A stretch of DNA of 64,000 bases. Origin: Siphonodentalium dalli (taxonomy: Eukaryota > Mollusca > Scaphopoda > Gadilida > Siphonodentaliidae). The position numbers were made by a program, and so were the translations under genes. The stretch lies in NCBI GenBank assembly GCA_032622095.1, contig CP136066.1, positions 55,644,609 to 55,708,608 on the forward strand, written 5' to 3'. Below are positions 54,197 through 64,000 of the stretch, piece by piece. The first letter of the stretch is position 1. Each line of letters starts with the position of its first letter. The notes beneath the pieces are model-generated. The model ran no database searches. It had not been told where the DNA came from and saw nothing but the letters and a program-made list of their open reading frames with translations.

Positions 54197-54898
54197 CTGA
54201 AAAAGATAAAAACACATCATGAGAATTATTGCTTTGATGGCCGACTGAAAAAGATAAAACACATCATGAGAATCATTGGGCCTGAAAAAATATGTTTCTC
54301 CTAACGGTCAGGCTGCTGGCAACCAAGAGTTTATCGAAAATCGTTACAATTTGATAACTCCCATCCAGAGGTGATCCTAAACATTTTCAAACAAATTTCT
54401 ACATTAAAAGCGGGCTTCAGGGTACGTCAAATTTGAAAACTGAGATGGCTGCTGTCGGCAAAGTTTTCAAAAAAAATTTGGGGAAAATTGATGGCACCCA
54501 TCTAGAGGTCACCCTGAAGATCAGTATGAAGTTTGGTGATGATCGGATGAGGGATGTGCCTGTAGGGTGTACCAAAGAATTTAGTCATGCAAAGAGTAAA
54601 TTACATGTACAAGATGGCTGCCAGTGGCCATGTTTTTTCATAAAAAAAATTTCAAATTCGATGACTCCCATCCAGAGGTGATCCTAAAAATGTCTGTAAA
54701 TTTTCAAAAAAAAATTCCAATAAATGTGGGCTGCAGGGTGTGGCAATGGACTCAATTTGAAATCCAAGATGACTGCTGAAGATCCATATGAAGTTTGGTG
54801 ATGATCGAATGAGGGAGGTGGTCTGTAGGGTGTGCCAAAATATTTAGCCATGCAAAGAGTAAAATGCAAGATGGCTGCCAGCGGCCATATACATGTAC
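54197..54898. repeat. Intron: acceptor duplication and ~180-bp repeats
   Basis: 54178-54290 holds a ~51-bp tandem duplication that includes the exon acceptor (TTGCTTTGATGGCCGACTGA twice). 54350-54900 has diverged units with CCCATCCAGAGGTGATCCTA, GAAGTTTGGTGATGATCG and CATGCAAAGAGTAAA...CAAGATGGCTGCCA. Related to 60830-61290. Confidence 0.65.
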
Positions 54899-55145
54899 TT
54901 AAAGACATATTATGGACTTATGAAATTGATAAGTTAGTACTCAGGCGCTATGCCAACCTGGGGAATGTAGCATTCTGCAAACATCGCCAATTTTTTAAAG
55001 AATTCGACCATACCACTCACTCCATAGAAAACATCGTCTGAACTATGCTCAATTGTAAATATTTACATCTTGATTCGGGATGCAATTATCGGTGATAAAC
55101 TAACACAAATGTTTCGCCATCAAGAGTCATTGTATTTAATTACAT
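54899..55145. mobile_element. TTAA repeat family 2, truncated
   Basis: TTAAAGACATATTATGGACT onward matches 38989-39363 up to TCATTGTATTTAATTACATG; the far end is missing. Confidence 0.65.
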
Positions 55146-55195
55146 GTACATGCATAAGTGTTAATTCAAAGGTAGAACTTCATCATACATATTAG

Positions 55196-56479
55196 AGGAT
55201 GACGACCCCCCTTTTCGGATGCCGGGTCTGTTATGGCGTATTCCGGATGCCAGACCACTGTACGCCGGATGCCGTCGGGCACATATATCGGATGCCGGAT
55301 GCTTCCATTGATAATCTTTCTTGACGTTAACAGCAAAAACAGCAAAAACACAACCAAATTACGTCCGCTAATTTATAGTTATTTGCTCGGACACAATATT
55401 ATCCACAATTTAGCTAATTATACGTCTCGTTATCAATTCTGACATATCTAAATAGTGATAATTAATATATAGTACCTACGGTAGGACTACTGTTAAAATA
55501 AATCGCAATGCTGATCTGCGATATCGGTTTGTTATATTATCCGATAGAGTTGGCGCCCATCTGATGTCTGCTTGACAGTAATTTTAAATATCATACCGGT
55601 ATATTCAATATGTAATTAACTTTTATTAAATTAAAAAAAAATGTATTTAGAAGCCTGCATGCGACTTCAATTTAATAACACCATTAAAATGTCTGAAACT
55701 CGCAGTTTTGGACTGAACTTCAACGAAGTAGACAATCCTAAGTACAATCAGGGCGGTGTTGACAAAAGAATACCGGTATGCACTTGTCGAATGGGTTAAG
55801 ACACTCGGAGTCTCGAACTACAGGTTCATATTTGCACTGAAGAGGCTAGCAAGAGATACCGAGTATCCAAATGGAAGATTTTTACCACTCCTGTCATTTG
55901 GAACATGGTCTATGCCTTTCATCCCCACCCAATACGCCCTGTCATGTCATTAACTCCCGGCCATATTAGTTCCACCAGTTCCGGTTCCGTGATATAAGAG
56001 ATTCCTCCATGCAGCCCCGGTTCCGTGGTTTTATTGCTACAAATCAAAGTTCTGAAGTAGCATTTCCATATATGATCATATATCGAGCTTTTGAATATTC
56101 ATAACTTCCATATATGTCATACATGGTATATGGAAATGCTACTCCAAAACTTTGACCTGTAGCACTAAAACCACAGAACCGGACCTGGTGGATCCAATAT
56201 GGCCGCGAGTTAGTTAGACAGGGCATATATATATGTGTGATAGTAGATCATACCTTTAGTAAAAAGTTTAATCTTTCCGTAAAGCTGCTAAATCAAATCA
56301 TTACTAGCCAATACGGAGACTAATGCCAATACCTCGTGCCAACGTTTACTTCGTTCCTGAGTCTGTTTTCAATAAATTTAATTAAATAGTATTCCGGATG
56401 CCATCTCTCTGTTATGGCGTATTCCGGATGCCGGGGTCTATTTTAAGCCGGATGCCAGGGGGAGGGGGGTCGTCACCCT
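55196..56479. mobile_element. hAT-like element with CGGATGCC subterminal repeats
   Basis: AGGATGACGACCCCCC at the left, GGGGGGTCGTCACCCT at the right; exact 8-bp duplication CATATTAG at 55188-55195 and 56480-56487. CGGATGCCGG/GCCGGATGCC motifs lie inside both ends. A second inverted pair at 55955-56215 (TAACTCCCGGCCATATTAG ... CAATATGGCCGCGAGTTA) marks a nested MITE. A short open stretch (VEWVKTLGVSNYRFIFALKR) near 55784 is unidentified. Confidence 0.88.
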
Positions 56480-56487
56480 CATATTAG

Positions 56488-57294
56488 GGTCTGCGCAGGT
56501 CACTGATCTGAGATCAATGAGATGACCTAATTTCCAAAAGTACATGTAGCTTGCAGGAATATTTTAAGCATACTAACTTTACTAAGCATACACTGATACA
56601 GTCAATATGTATCATGTGAGTTAGTTAATTAGTTAATTTGTCACATTGTATAATAATGGACACCCAAAATATTGAAAATAACTACATGTACTAGTATGCA
56701 AAACCGCTGGTGTTTGTGTTTAAAAAATATGAAAACAAGTTGTGTAATTTAATAGTCATATTTTTGCGTAAATAAGGAACTGGCCGAGGTCAAGGTAGTT
56801 AGTTACCTGTAGGCCTACACTGCAACACAGACTCCAAAAAAATGATCAAGGAAATATGGGTTGATACAAAAATCGGACTTAGCACTGAAAGGGTTAAACA
56901 TAATATATCGGGGTGTTATTGTGGTACATAAATTTGAGTACTATATAATACTTTTTCTACAGTGTTCTAATGTGGTATAAAATATAACCAAAAACCTGAT
57001 TCAAAATTTTAAAACCACACAGCACTAACTGAAAGTGAAAATGAAAGTAAGATTCTGGGATCATGTGAGTTAGCTTGCGTGATTACGTAATGTCACAGAA
57101 ATTAGGTCCCCGAATAAATCATTGTTTAATTGTTTTATAATCACAATATTTGTTCGTGAATAAAACAATGCAAATGCAGGCAAATGTGTTAAATATTGAT
57201 GTATATTTACGGACGAGTACATGTATAGCCCCAAAATCATGAAGTACTATAGAGAGCACATTGCCTTTTCTAGGAATTCGCAGCATGCTGTACG
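56488..57294. other. Spacer with a solo MITE end
   Basis: GGGTTGATACAAAAATCGGACTTAGCACTGAAAGGGTTAA at 56859-56898 is one end of the CAGTGCCAGG MITE. No gene is seen. Confidence 0.5.
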
Positions 57295-57440
57295 AGTGTA
57301 CGTAAGCTACTTGACCGACTTGAAATTACAGGAGGACCTCAACAAATGAGGACGATTTACTCAAAAGTAAAACAAAACTATGGCCAGTTTCTTAATAAAC
57401 TAATGCATTTTATGAGCCAACAAGACAGATAAAAACAAGG
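57295..57440 (+). repeat. Fragment of the large TIR element
   Basis: CTACTTGACCGACTTGAAAT, ACAGGAGGACCTCAAC and CTATGGCCAGTTTCTTAATA match 1368-1498 and 63612-63740. It stops abruptly at CAGATAAAAACAAG. Confidence 0.75.
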
Positions 57441-57454
57441 GTTTCGCACCAAAG

Positions 57455-57883
57455 ATGACTTGGTCCATAAGAGTGAATATGTTCAACCAAGAATCACTAA
57501 AAATGGATGAACTAAAGAAACATATCACAGAACTAAGAGCCATAAATCAAGTAAACAAGACAGTCAATGACTGTGGGGTCGCTCACCAGACTGCAAAGAC
57601 TGGGACTCTGGAGACCAAAACAGTCAGCACTTTTCATAATCACTTTAAAAGAAGTAGATTTAAACAGGATATGTGGCTAGAGAGACTTAGCTTGGTAAAA
57701 AACCACCTTGAAATTGCCAACTGTACACTACTGATCACCCCCCTCCTCCAGCTCAACAAGTCCCCTCCCAACCGGGATCCAGATTCCCAAGTCTTAGGTT
57801 GGAATTTCACAACCGACACCTCAAACTTTCTCAATTGTTGGAAATTTCCAATTTCACAAGCGCCTTTTTCTAAAACCATTTAA
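57455..57883 (+). CDS. Hypothetical ORF, 142 codons
   Basis: An open frame beginning MTWSIRVNMFNQESLKMDEL. It has a charged first half and no motif, membrane segment or family I recognise. It starts 15 bp after a transposon fragment and CACCAAAG, so the start is doubtful. It could be chance, given the length of non-coding DNA here. Confidence 0.2.
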   Translation: MTWSIRVNMFNQESLKMDELKKHITELRAINQVNKTVNDCGVAHQTAKTGTLETKTVSTFHNHFKRSRFKQDMWLERLSLVKNHLEIANCTLLITPLLQLNKSPPNRDPDSQVLGWNFTTDTSNFLNCWKFPISQAPFSKTI

Positions 57884-58529
57884 ACATGTTTGAAGCCCAA
57901 TTATCCATGGACCCAAAACACAATACATGTATGTCAGACCAATCAGTCAGGTGGTTCCAAGGTAGATGTTTTAATGAATTTGGTATTTCTATGATTTTAT
58001 TGGACACAAAAGTGTTAACTCCCCATAGACTGCCATTTCTTGACAGGTTGACCTCATTTTAACAAATCTGTATCTCAGTCACTAAAGGATCTTCCTGATT
58101 CCTCCATACTATATGTAAGCTAAATAGTCCAAAATCCCTTGAGAAGACATTTTAAGAATTACTATAGAGACATATAGTTATGTCCCTGGTCCCACCCTAT
58201 TTAACCGGGTGACCCCATCTGAATAAATTTGAATCCCAGACACCAAAGAACCCTTCATACAAATCATAAATATCAGTCAAATAGACCTGATGGTCCTTGT
58301 GAAGGAAGCATATTAAGAGGGAAACTGTCCTTCGCTTGGCCCCTATTTGACCAGGTGACCCCATTAAAAAAATCTGAATTGCAGTCAAGGAAGAACATTC
58401 CATTCTATATAAGCCAACTAGTTCTTGCAAACATATTTTAAGAATTACTATGTAGTGAAATAGTTAAGTCTCTTGCTCTGCCCTTATTTGACTTTGTGAT
58501 CCCATTTTCACAAATCTGATAAGGATAAA
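57884..58529. repeat. Diverged ~150-bp repeats
   Basis: Phrases such as TTTGACCAGGTGACCCCATT, AATCTGAATTGCAGTC and AAGAATTACTATG recur and link to 60000-60680. Non-coding. Confidence 0.5.
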
Positions 58530-59660
58530 AATTAAGTTCCCCAGTTGAAGTTGGTGATATTCACCCATTGGGCACCTCATTTATGAATTTTATTTTCTGC
58601 AAATTAGGGGATATAGAAACTTCCTAGAAGGGAAATTTAACTAACAACAATGTAAATTTGATACTATAGATACTTCCCAGAAGATGAGGCCTAAGCAGAA
58701 TGAGGACGCCAGAGGGTGAATTTGGTGATGCTAGCCTGCTGTGCCGGATAGCATCACAAAAAGCGTGTCTGTTCCTACATTGTGTATGCCTGGCCTCAAG
58801 CAACACAATGTATTATACAACAAGCCTTGAAATAGTGTGATAGTGTGTCTGTCATTTGCAGAGTGAGGTCCCCAGAGGGTGAATTTAGTGATGCTAAATT
58901 CACCCTCTGGGGACCTCATTCTGATAAAGTCCTCAACTGCTATGGAAGACCTAGAATAAAATTGAATTTCCCCAGTTGAAGTTGGTGATGTTCACCCATT
59001 GGGCCCCTCAATTATGAATTTTATCTTCTGCAAATTAGGGGATATAGAAACTTCCTAGAAGGGAAATTTAACTAACAACAATGTAAATTTGATACTATAG
59101 ATACTTCCCAGAAGATGAGGCCTAAGCAGAATGAGGTCCCCAAATGGTGAATTTGGTGATGCTAGCCTTGAATCAAGCTTTGAAATAGTCTGTCTGTTAT
59201 TTGCAGAATGAGGTACCCAGAGGGTGAATTTAGTGAGGCTATCCTGCACAGCGGGCTAGTATCACTAAATTCACCCTCTGGGGACCTCATTCTGATAAGG
59301 CCCTCAACTGCTATGGAAGACCTAGAATAAGATTGAAGTTCCCCAGTTGAAATTGGTGATGTTCACCCATTGGGCACCTCAATCATGAATTTTATCTTCT
59401 GCAAATTAAGGGATACAGAAACTTCCTAGAAGGGAAATTTAACTAACAACAATGTAAATTTGATACTATAGATACTTCCCAGAAGATGAGGCCTAAGCAG
59501 AATGAGATCTTGAGACTCTAGATACTTCCCAGAAGATGAGGCCTAAGCGGAATAAGGTTCTCAGAGGGTGTATTTGGTTATGCTAGCCTGCTGTGTAGGA
59601 TAGCGTCACTAAATTCACCCTCTGTGAACCTCATTCAACAAATGCCAGGCACTCTGAGAA
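58530..59660. repeat. Cluster of foldback repeats (GAGGTCCCCAGAGGG type)
   Basis: At least three overlapping copies in tandem. The core CCCCAGTTGAAGTTGGTGAT ... GGGGATATAGAAACTTCCTA ... CCCAGAAGATGAGGCCTAAG appears at about 58530, 58970 and 59340, each followed by an inverted end pair. Copies share the insertion GAAGGGAAATTTAACTAACAAC, so they arose by local duplication. Confidence 0.8.
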
Positions 59661-60830
59661 AATGAAATTAATCTGATTTTAATGACCACTGAGTGATAAT
59701 GTAAACAACAAGGGTGCTTCATTGATAACACCATTAATCTCATTTAAATTATGGATGACATGAATACACTCCCTGGGGACTCTATCTTTTGTGTCTATCA
59801 GTTCATAGGAGAGTTGCCTTGTAATGGGAATTTAAAAAAAAACTTTATTTACCTGTGAGTTAGGATATGAGATAGGGTGGAATGCTGTTGGTTGGGGGCA
59901 GGGTGGGGTTCTGGGTCATGTGGGGGGGGGGTTGATATTTTTTTTTGTATGTTAAATTGATCAAGGAGTTCCTGAATTTTTTATTATTTTTTGGGGAATT
60001 ATGGCCCTGGCTCCACCACTATTTGACCCAGTGACCCCATTTGAACAAATCTGAACCCCAGTCATTCAATGACCCCACATACCAAATATAAACTAAATCG
60101 GCATAATGCTTGTTGACAAGAAGTCGTTATAAGAATTACCAAGGAGGAATATAGTTATGGCCCTGGTTTCGCAACTGTTTGACACAGTGACCTCATTTGA
60201 ACAAATCTTAATGACAGTCACCTAGGGAACATCCACACCAAATATGATCAAAATGCAAAAATGTAATTTTTTGGTTTTTAGAGTTATGTCCCTGGCTCTG
60301 CCCCTAATTGACCCAGTGACCCAATTTGAACAAATCTGATTCCCAGTCATCCAAGGTCTCTCAGTACCAAATATAAGCTAATTCGGCCAAATATTTTTGT
60401 AGAAGAAGTCATTGTAAGAATTACTATGAGTTATGGCACTGGTTTCTCAACTAATTGACCGGGTGACCTCATTTGAACAAATCTGAACACCAGTCACCCA
60501 AGGACCCTCCATACCAAATATTAGCTAAATCGGCACAATGGTTATGGACAAGAAGTCGTTGTAAGAATTACTGTGGAGGAATAGAGTTATGGCCCTGGTT
60601 TCGCAACTATTTGACCCAGTGACCTCATTTGAACAAATCTGAATGAGAGTCACCTAGGGAACATCCACACCAAATATGAACCAATTCGGTCTTCCGGTTT
60701 CAGAGGAGAAGATGTTCAAAGAATTGTTGACGGACGGACGGATGGACGGACGGATGGACGGACGACGGACGAGGAGTGATGACTATAGCTCCACCGGAGA
60801 CTTCGTCTCAGGTGAGCTAATAAAAACTAA
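59661..60830 (+). repeat. ~150-bp repeat array ending in a GGAC microsatellite
   Basis: Four to five units of GAGTTATGGCCCTGG, GACCCAGTGACC, ATTTGAACAAATCTGAA and AAGTCGTTGTAAGAATTAC, ending GACGGACGGATGGACGGACG (60729-60775) then AGCTCCACCGGAGACTTCGT. Such tails are common in dispersed repeats of marine invertebrates. Confidence 0.7.
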
Positions 60831-61618
60831 TGTCACCCCGAAGATCCATATGAAATTTGGTGATGCTTTGGCTGAGAAATGTGACCAGTAAGGTAAGCTA
60901 AAGGATTTAGTCATACAAAGAGTAAAATCCGCTGGCGGCCATGTTTTTCAACAGAATTTGGAAAAAATGGTAAGCACCCATCTAGAGGTCACGCCGAGGA
61001 TCCATATGAAGATTGGTGATGATCGGATGAGGGATATGCGCTGTAGGGTGTGCTAAAGGATTTAGTGATGCAAAGAGTAATATCCAAGATGGATGCCGTT
61101 AGCCATGTTTTTCATTGAAAATCGTTCAATAGCTCCCGAAGATCCCTATGAAGATTGGTGATGATCGGATGAGGGATATGCTCTGAGGGTGTGCTAAAGA
61201 ATTTAGTGATGCAAAGAGTAAAATCCAAGATGGCAGCCAAGTTTTTTCATCGAAAATCATTCCAATTTGATTAGCTCCCATCTAGAGGTGATCCTAGACT
61301 CATATACCGAATATTGTTGAAATCGGTCAAAGTTTGTTTGAGTTATCAGTGATCACGCTAATGGACACGAACATTCAAAATCGCTAAAAATAGACAAACT
61401 AAGTCCTATAACTCTCGTATAAAAGATTGGACAAACCTGGTGTTCGAACTCCTTCGAGATATTGTTGCAACAGACCCATATACCAAATATGAATGTCATG
61501 AAATCGGTTGCCGTTTGTTTGAGTTATCGCGCTAACAGTTGAGCACCCATCCGGATGCCCGCCAGCCTGCGGATCTCACCAAACCATGACTGTAAATCGC
61601 CATTATATGACAATATAC
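60831..61618. repeat. ~130-bp and ~160-bp diverged repeats
   Basis: 60835-61290: units GATCCATATGAAGATTGGTG, GATGATCGGATGAGGGATAT, GTGATGCAAAGAGTAAAATC. 61300-61545: GTTTGAGTTATCGCGCTAAC type, related to 40110-41205. No gene is seen. Confidence 0.6.
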
Positions 61619-64000
61619 ATATTCTCAAAATAAGTGTCCCTTTTAACACGGTCCACAGCCGTTAACGTGGTCGTAACATCAACTCAATGCAGTCATTGCA
61701 TTGATAACATGTTGAGTGTATGTTAGGACTGCTTTGAAATTCAGCTGACCACATTGAAGTTTAACCAGACCACATTGAAGTTTAACGCAGACCACGTTTA
61801 CATTAAACAAGTTGCATTAGGGATCAACAGATATGTGTTGAAGATTACAATCACCGTGATGAAAAGTATATATAAAGACGATGAGTCCTGTTAGTCGATT
61901 TTATACCATTCAATTTTGTTTTATTTACATTCACCTCTGACTATTTTCGCATCATTTCCCCATGCTCCGACAACAGAAAATCATATAGCAATGCCTTCGT
62001 CTGTTGCAAATCGGGCATATTATTGCAACTTTGAAGCTTAAAGATTTGAATCGTGTGAGGCTTTTCAAAATATATACAAGTACATGTATCAGTGTATCGC
62101 ACAGAGCAGTCATGTGGTTGTGTTTCCCAATGTATGGAGGAAAACACAACACATGAATGTATTACCATAAATGTCCACTACAGTACTATAGTGAACATGT
62201 AGTAGTCATGTACATGTCATTGCAAATGGAACGAGGAACGTATTTAAGAGGCTTAATAGTAACAGTATATATAATCCAATTGACTAAGATTCTAGTTATT
62301 TATATGTGGTTAATATGCATGCCGTTACCTACTATCATACCATGATAATTGTGCCATGCAAGACAATGGCAATATACAAAAATATTTGGTTTAAATTCCA
62401 CTGACTACTTCGACACTTGTGTGCCTCACTTGAAATTGACTGTCCGGTCATTGAAATTGATGAATCTATAAAACTCGGTACCATAATCGTCTTCAGAATG
62501 AAACAATAAAGAGCGTTTGAGTTTTGTACGCTATTTTTCGCCCGCAAAGAATTTATGAAACTATTAAAGTAATGTTCAAGTCAATTATATGCGTACGGCT
62601 TTTGAATTGTTAAAACAAAGTCCCGACAGCATGGTCCTTTGATCGAGCATGAAAAATGATTGCGAATCTCATGGAGAAAGTGACAATAAGTAATCATATT
62701 CGCTCAAACAACATGCAGTTAAGATGTAGCAAAAAATGTTGATTGCTGCATGTACACAGTCCACGTGCCAAATTCCTGAATAATGCTGATATAATTCGCA
62801 TGCAGCTGTGGGTTGAGAGATACTAGTACCGTAGATGCGCGCAAAAATAACAACAATCAAAAAGATGCAAAATAATTGCATGTGTACACACGGCGCATGC
62901 AGGGTCTAAATTCTATTATTTCGTTGAAAGTTATAGATACAAGTTATAGATAAGTGTTCAATTTAGTCGGCCCATTAGTCACAAGAATCACATTAACTTC
63001 AGTTCAAAGTACCGACTTGTTTATTTCCGCATGAACAAAATATTTCGTCTTCCATTTCCTCTTTTAACTCCCATCAATTAAAATAAATTGCACAATTATT
63101 CTTAGACAATTGACAATACATTAAAGGCATAATCTTTATTGAGTTCATCAACTTCGCATATCGTGGAATATAGAAGAAATGGTTTAGATACATGTAGTGC
63201 ATTTTATGTTGAACGCAGCTTGATAATGGGAATAAGTTCTCATTTCTTGGAGTACATGTTGACCTCCTTAGAAAAATATCAGTAAAGCTACGCCCACAAC
63301 CAACCAGATCAAAGGGAGAATAAATCTCCCAAACCAATCCTCGATGACTGTCATGTGTGCATTATGCACATTCCGATGTGATAGCACAAGATAAATGACT
63401 TTGTTTTCTTTATTGCCAGCAGAGTTCCATTGAAAATATTAAATATGCGTTATCATTGATATATTGTGGTCAAAGATAAATATGGTTAGGCATAATAGGC
63501 GCAAAATCGAGATTATAATCGGACAATTTTATATTACTAAAATTCCTTGAATTAAAAATACTTACCTGTGTATAAAAAATACTTGTTTTAAACTATAAAA
63601 AAGATGATACGGTACTTGACCGACTTGAAATTTACAGGAGGACCTCAACCAAATGAGGACGATCTTACTAAAAAATAAAACGAACATATGGTCAGTTTCT
63701 TAATAAACTAATGCATTTTATAAACCAACAAGATAGATAAAAAAATCGCTGTAATATGACAATATATATGGCCATCATATCGCTTGACGGACAAAACATG
63801 CCTTTCAGGCCATCATAAAGATGTCCCAGCGTGAGCTGGTGGAATCCAAGGCACCATTCTGTTTTCGACCACCTTCACCATGTTATGTTGCATTGGCGGT
63901 TATCTTGACCGCGTTTTGTTGCACTGACGGCGACATGTACACTGACCGCATTATATTGCATTCACGGTTACCTTAACAGCATTGAAAATTACAACTGCAT
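61619..64000. mobile_element. Large TIR element, right copy (runs off the window)
   Basis: Starts near ATATTCTCAAAATAAGTGTC (61619). Subterminal ACCACATTGAAGTTTAAC repeats follow. From 62254 it matches window bases 1-1542 and then 3739-3960 without the hAT insertion. Minus-strand frames at 62669-62881 and 63074-63337 equal those at 431-613 and 859-1146 but have no known motif and carry indels between copies. Confidence 0.75.

Noticed and set aside
61941-62168. Possible ZC3H14 first exon (frame containing HGEMMRK before a GTGAAT)
   Set aside because: The phase does not fit the next exon (phase 0 needed), it lacks the family start, and it lies inside the large TIR element.

Overview
This is a eukaryotic window with introns, long AT-rich non-coding stretches and dense nested transposons. 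It most resembles a lophotrochozoan, probably a mollusc. That placement is inferred from the protein family and the style of the repeats, not from any diagnostic gene. A 100-base assembly gap lies at 12041-12140.

One host gene dominates. It is the ZC3H14/Nab2 family nuclear poly(A)-binding CCCH zinc-finger protein, on the minus strand from 54196 down to a stop codon at 15258. I assembled 15 exons by eye. All have AG acceptors and GT donors, and the reading-frame phase is consistent across all 14 junctions, giving about 1,498 codons. The Nab2-like N-terminal fold is encoded by 54154-54196, 49376-49490 and 46711-46751. Long charged and proline-rich linkers follow in 38323-38661, 36537-37678 and 24088-25395. 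The family motif KFFVTLDGV is in 20446-20702. Five CCCH fingers follow in 19431-19590, 17955-18091, 17069-17166 and 15258-15359. The first coding exon, with the initiator Met, was not found and is probably beyond 64000.

The rest is mobile or repetitive DNA. (1) Two directly oriented copies of a large TIR element lie at 1-4746 and 61619-64000+. (2) Several hAT-like elements have exact or near-exact 8-bp target duplications: 1551-3738, 5123-6650, 22297-23669, 27206-27715, 32432-33338, 46957-47470, 51010-54084 and 55196-56479. Two of them have an empty site elsewhere in the same window. (3) Three Helitron-like units sit head-to-tail at 7903-9459. (4) Many TTAA-flanked, piggyBac-like MITEs occur, mostly inside introns of the host gene. 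Many carry a ~70-nt hairpin whose loop helix changes in a compensatory way between subfamilies. (5) TA-flanked mariner-type hairpin MITEs are present. (6) A degraded 3.7-kb non-LTR retrotransposon with AP-endonuclease and reverse transcriptase lies at 41360-45123, and a 3' fragment of another at 7197-7625. (7) A tRNA-like SINE, a 5S-rRNA-derived repeat, and captured fragments resembling an SGNH hydrolase and a RecQ-like helicase are also present.

The points most worth a second look are the covarying hairpin module, the tandem Helitron, the tandemly amplified exon fragment next to ZC3H14 exon 33645-33793, MITE ends a few bases from splice sites, and a 2.4-kb TIR element with subterminal 22-bp arrays that shares its core with the large element at the window ends.
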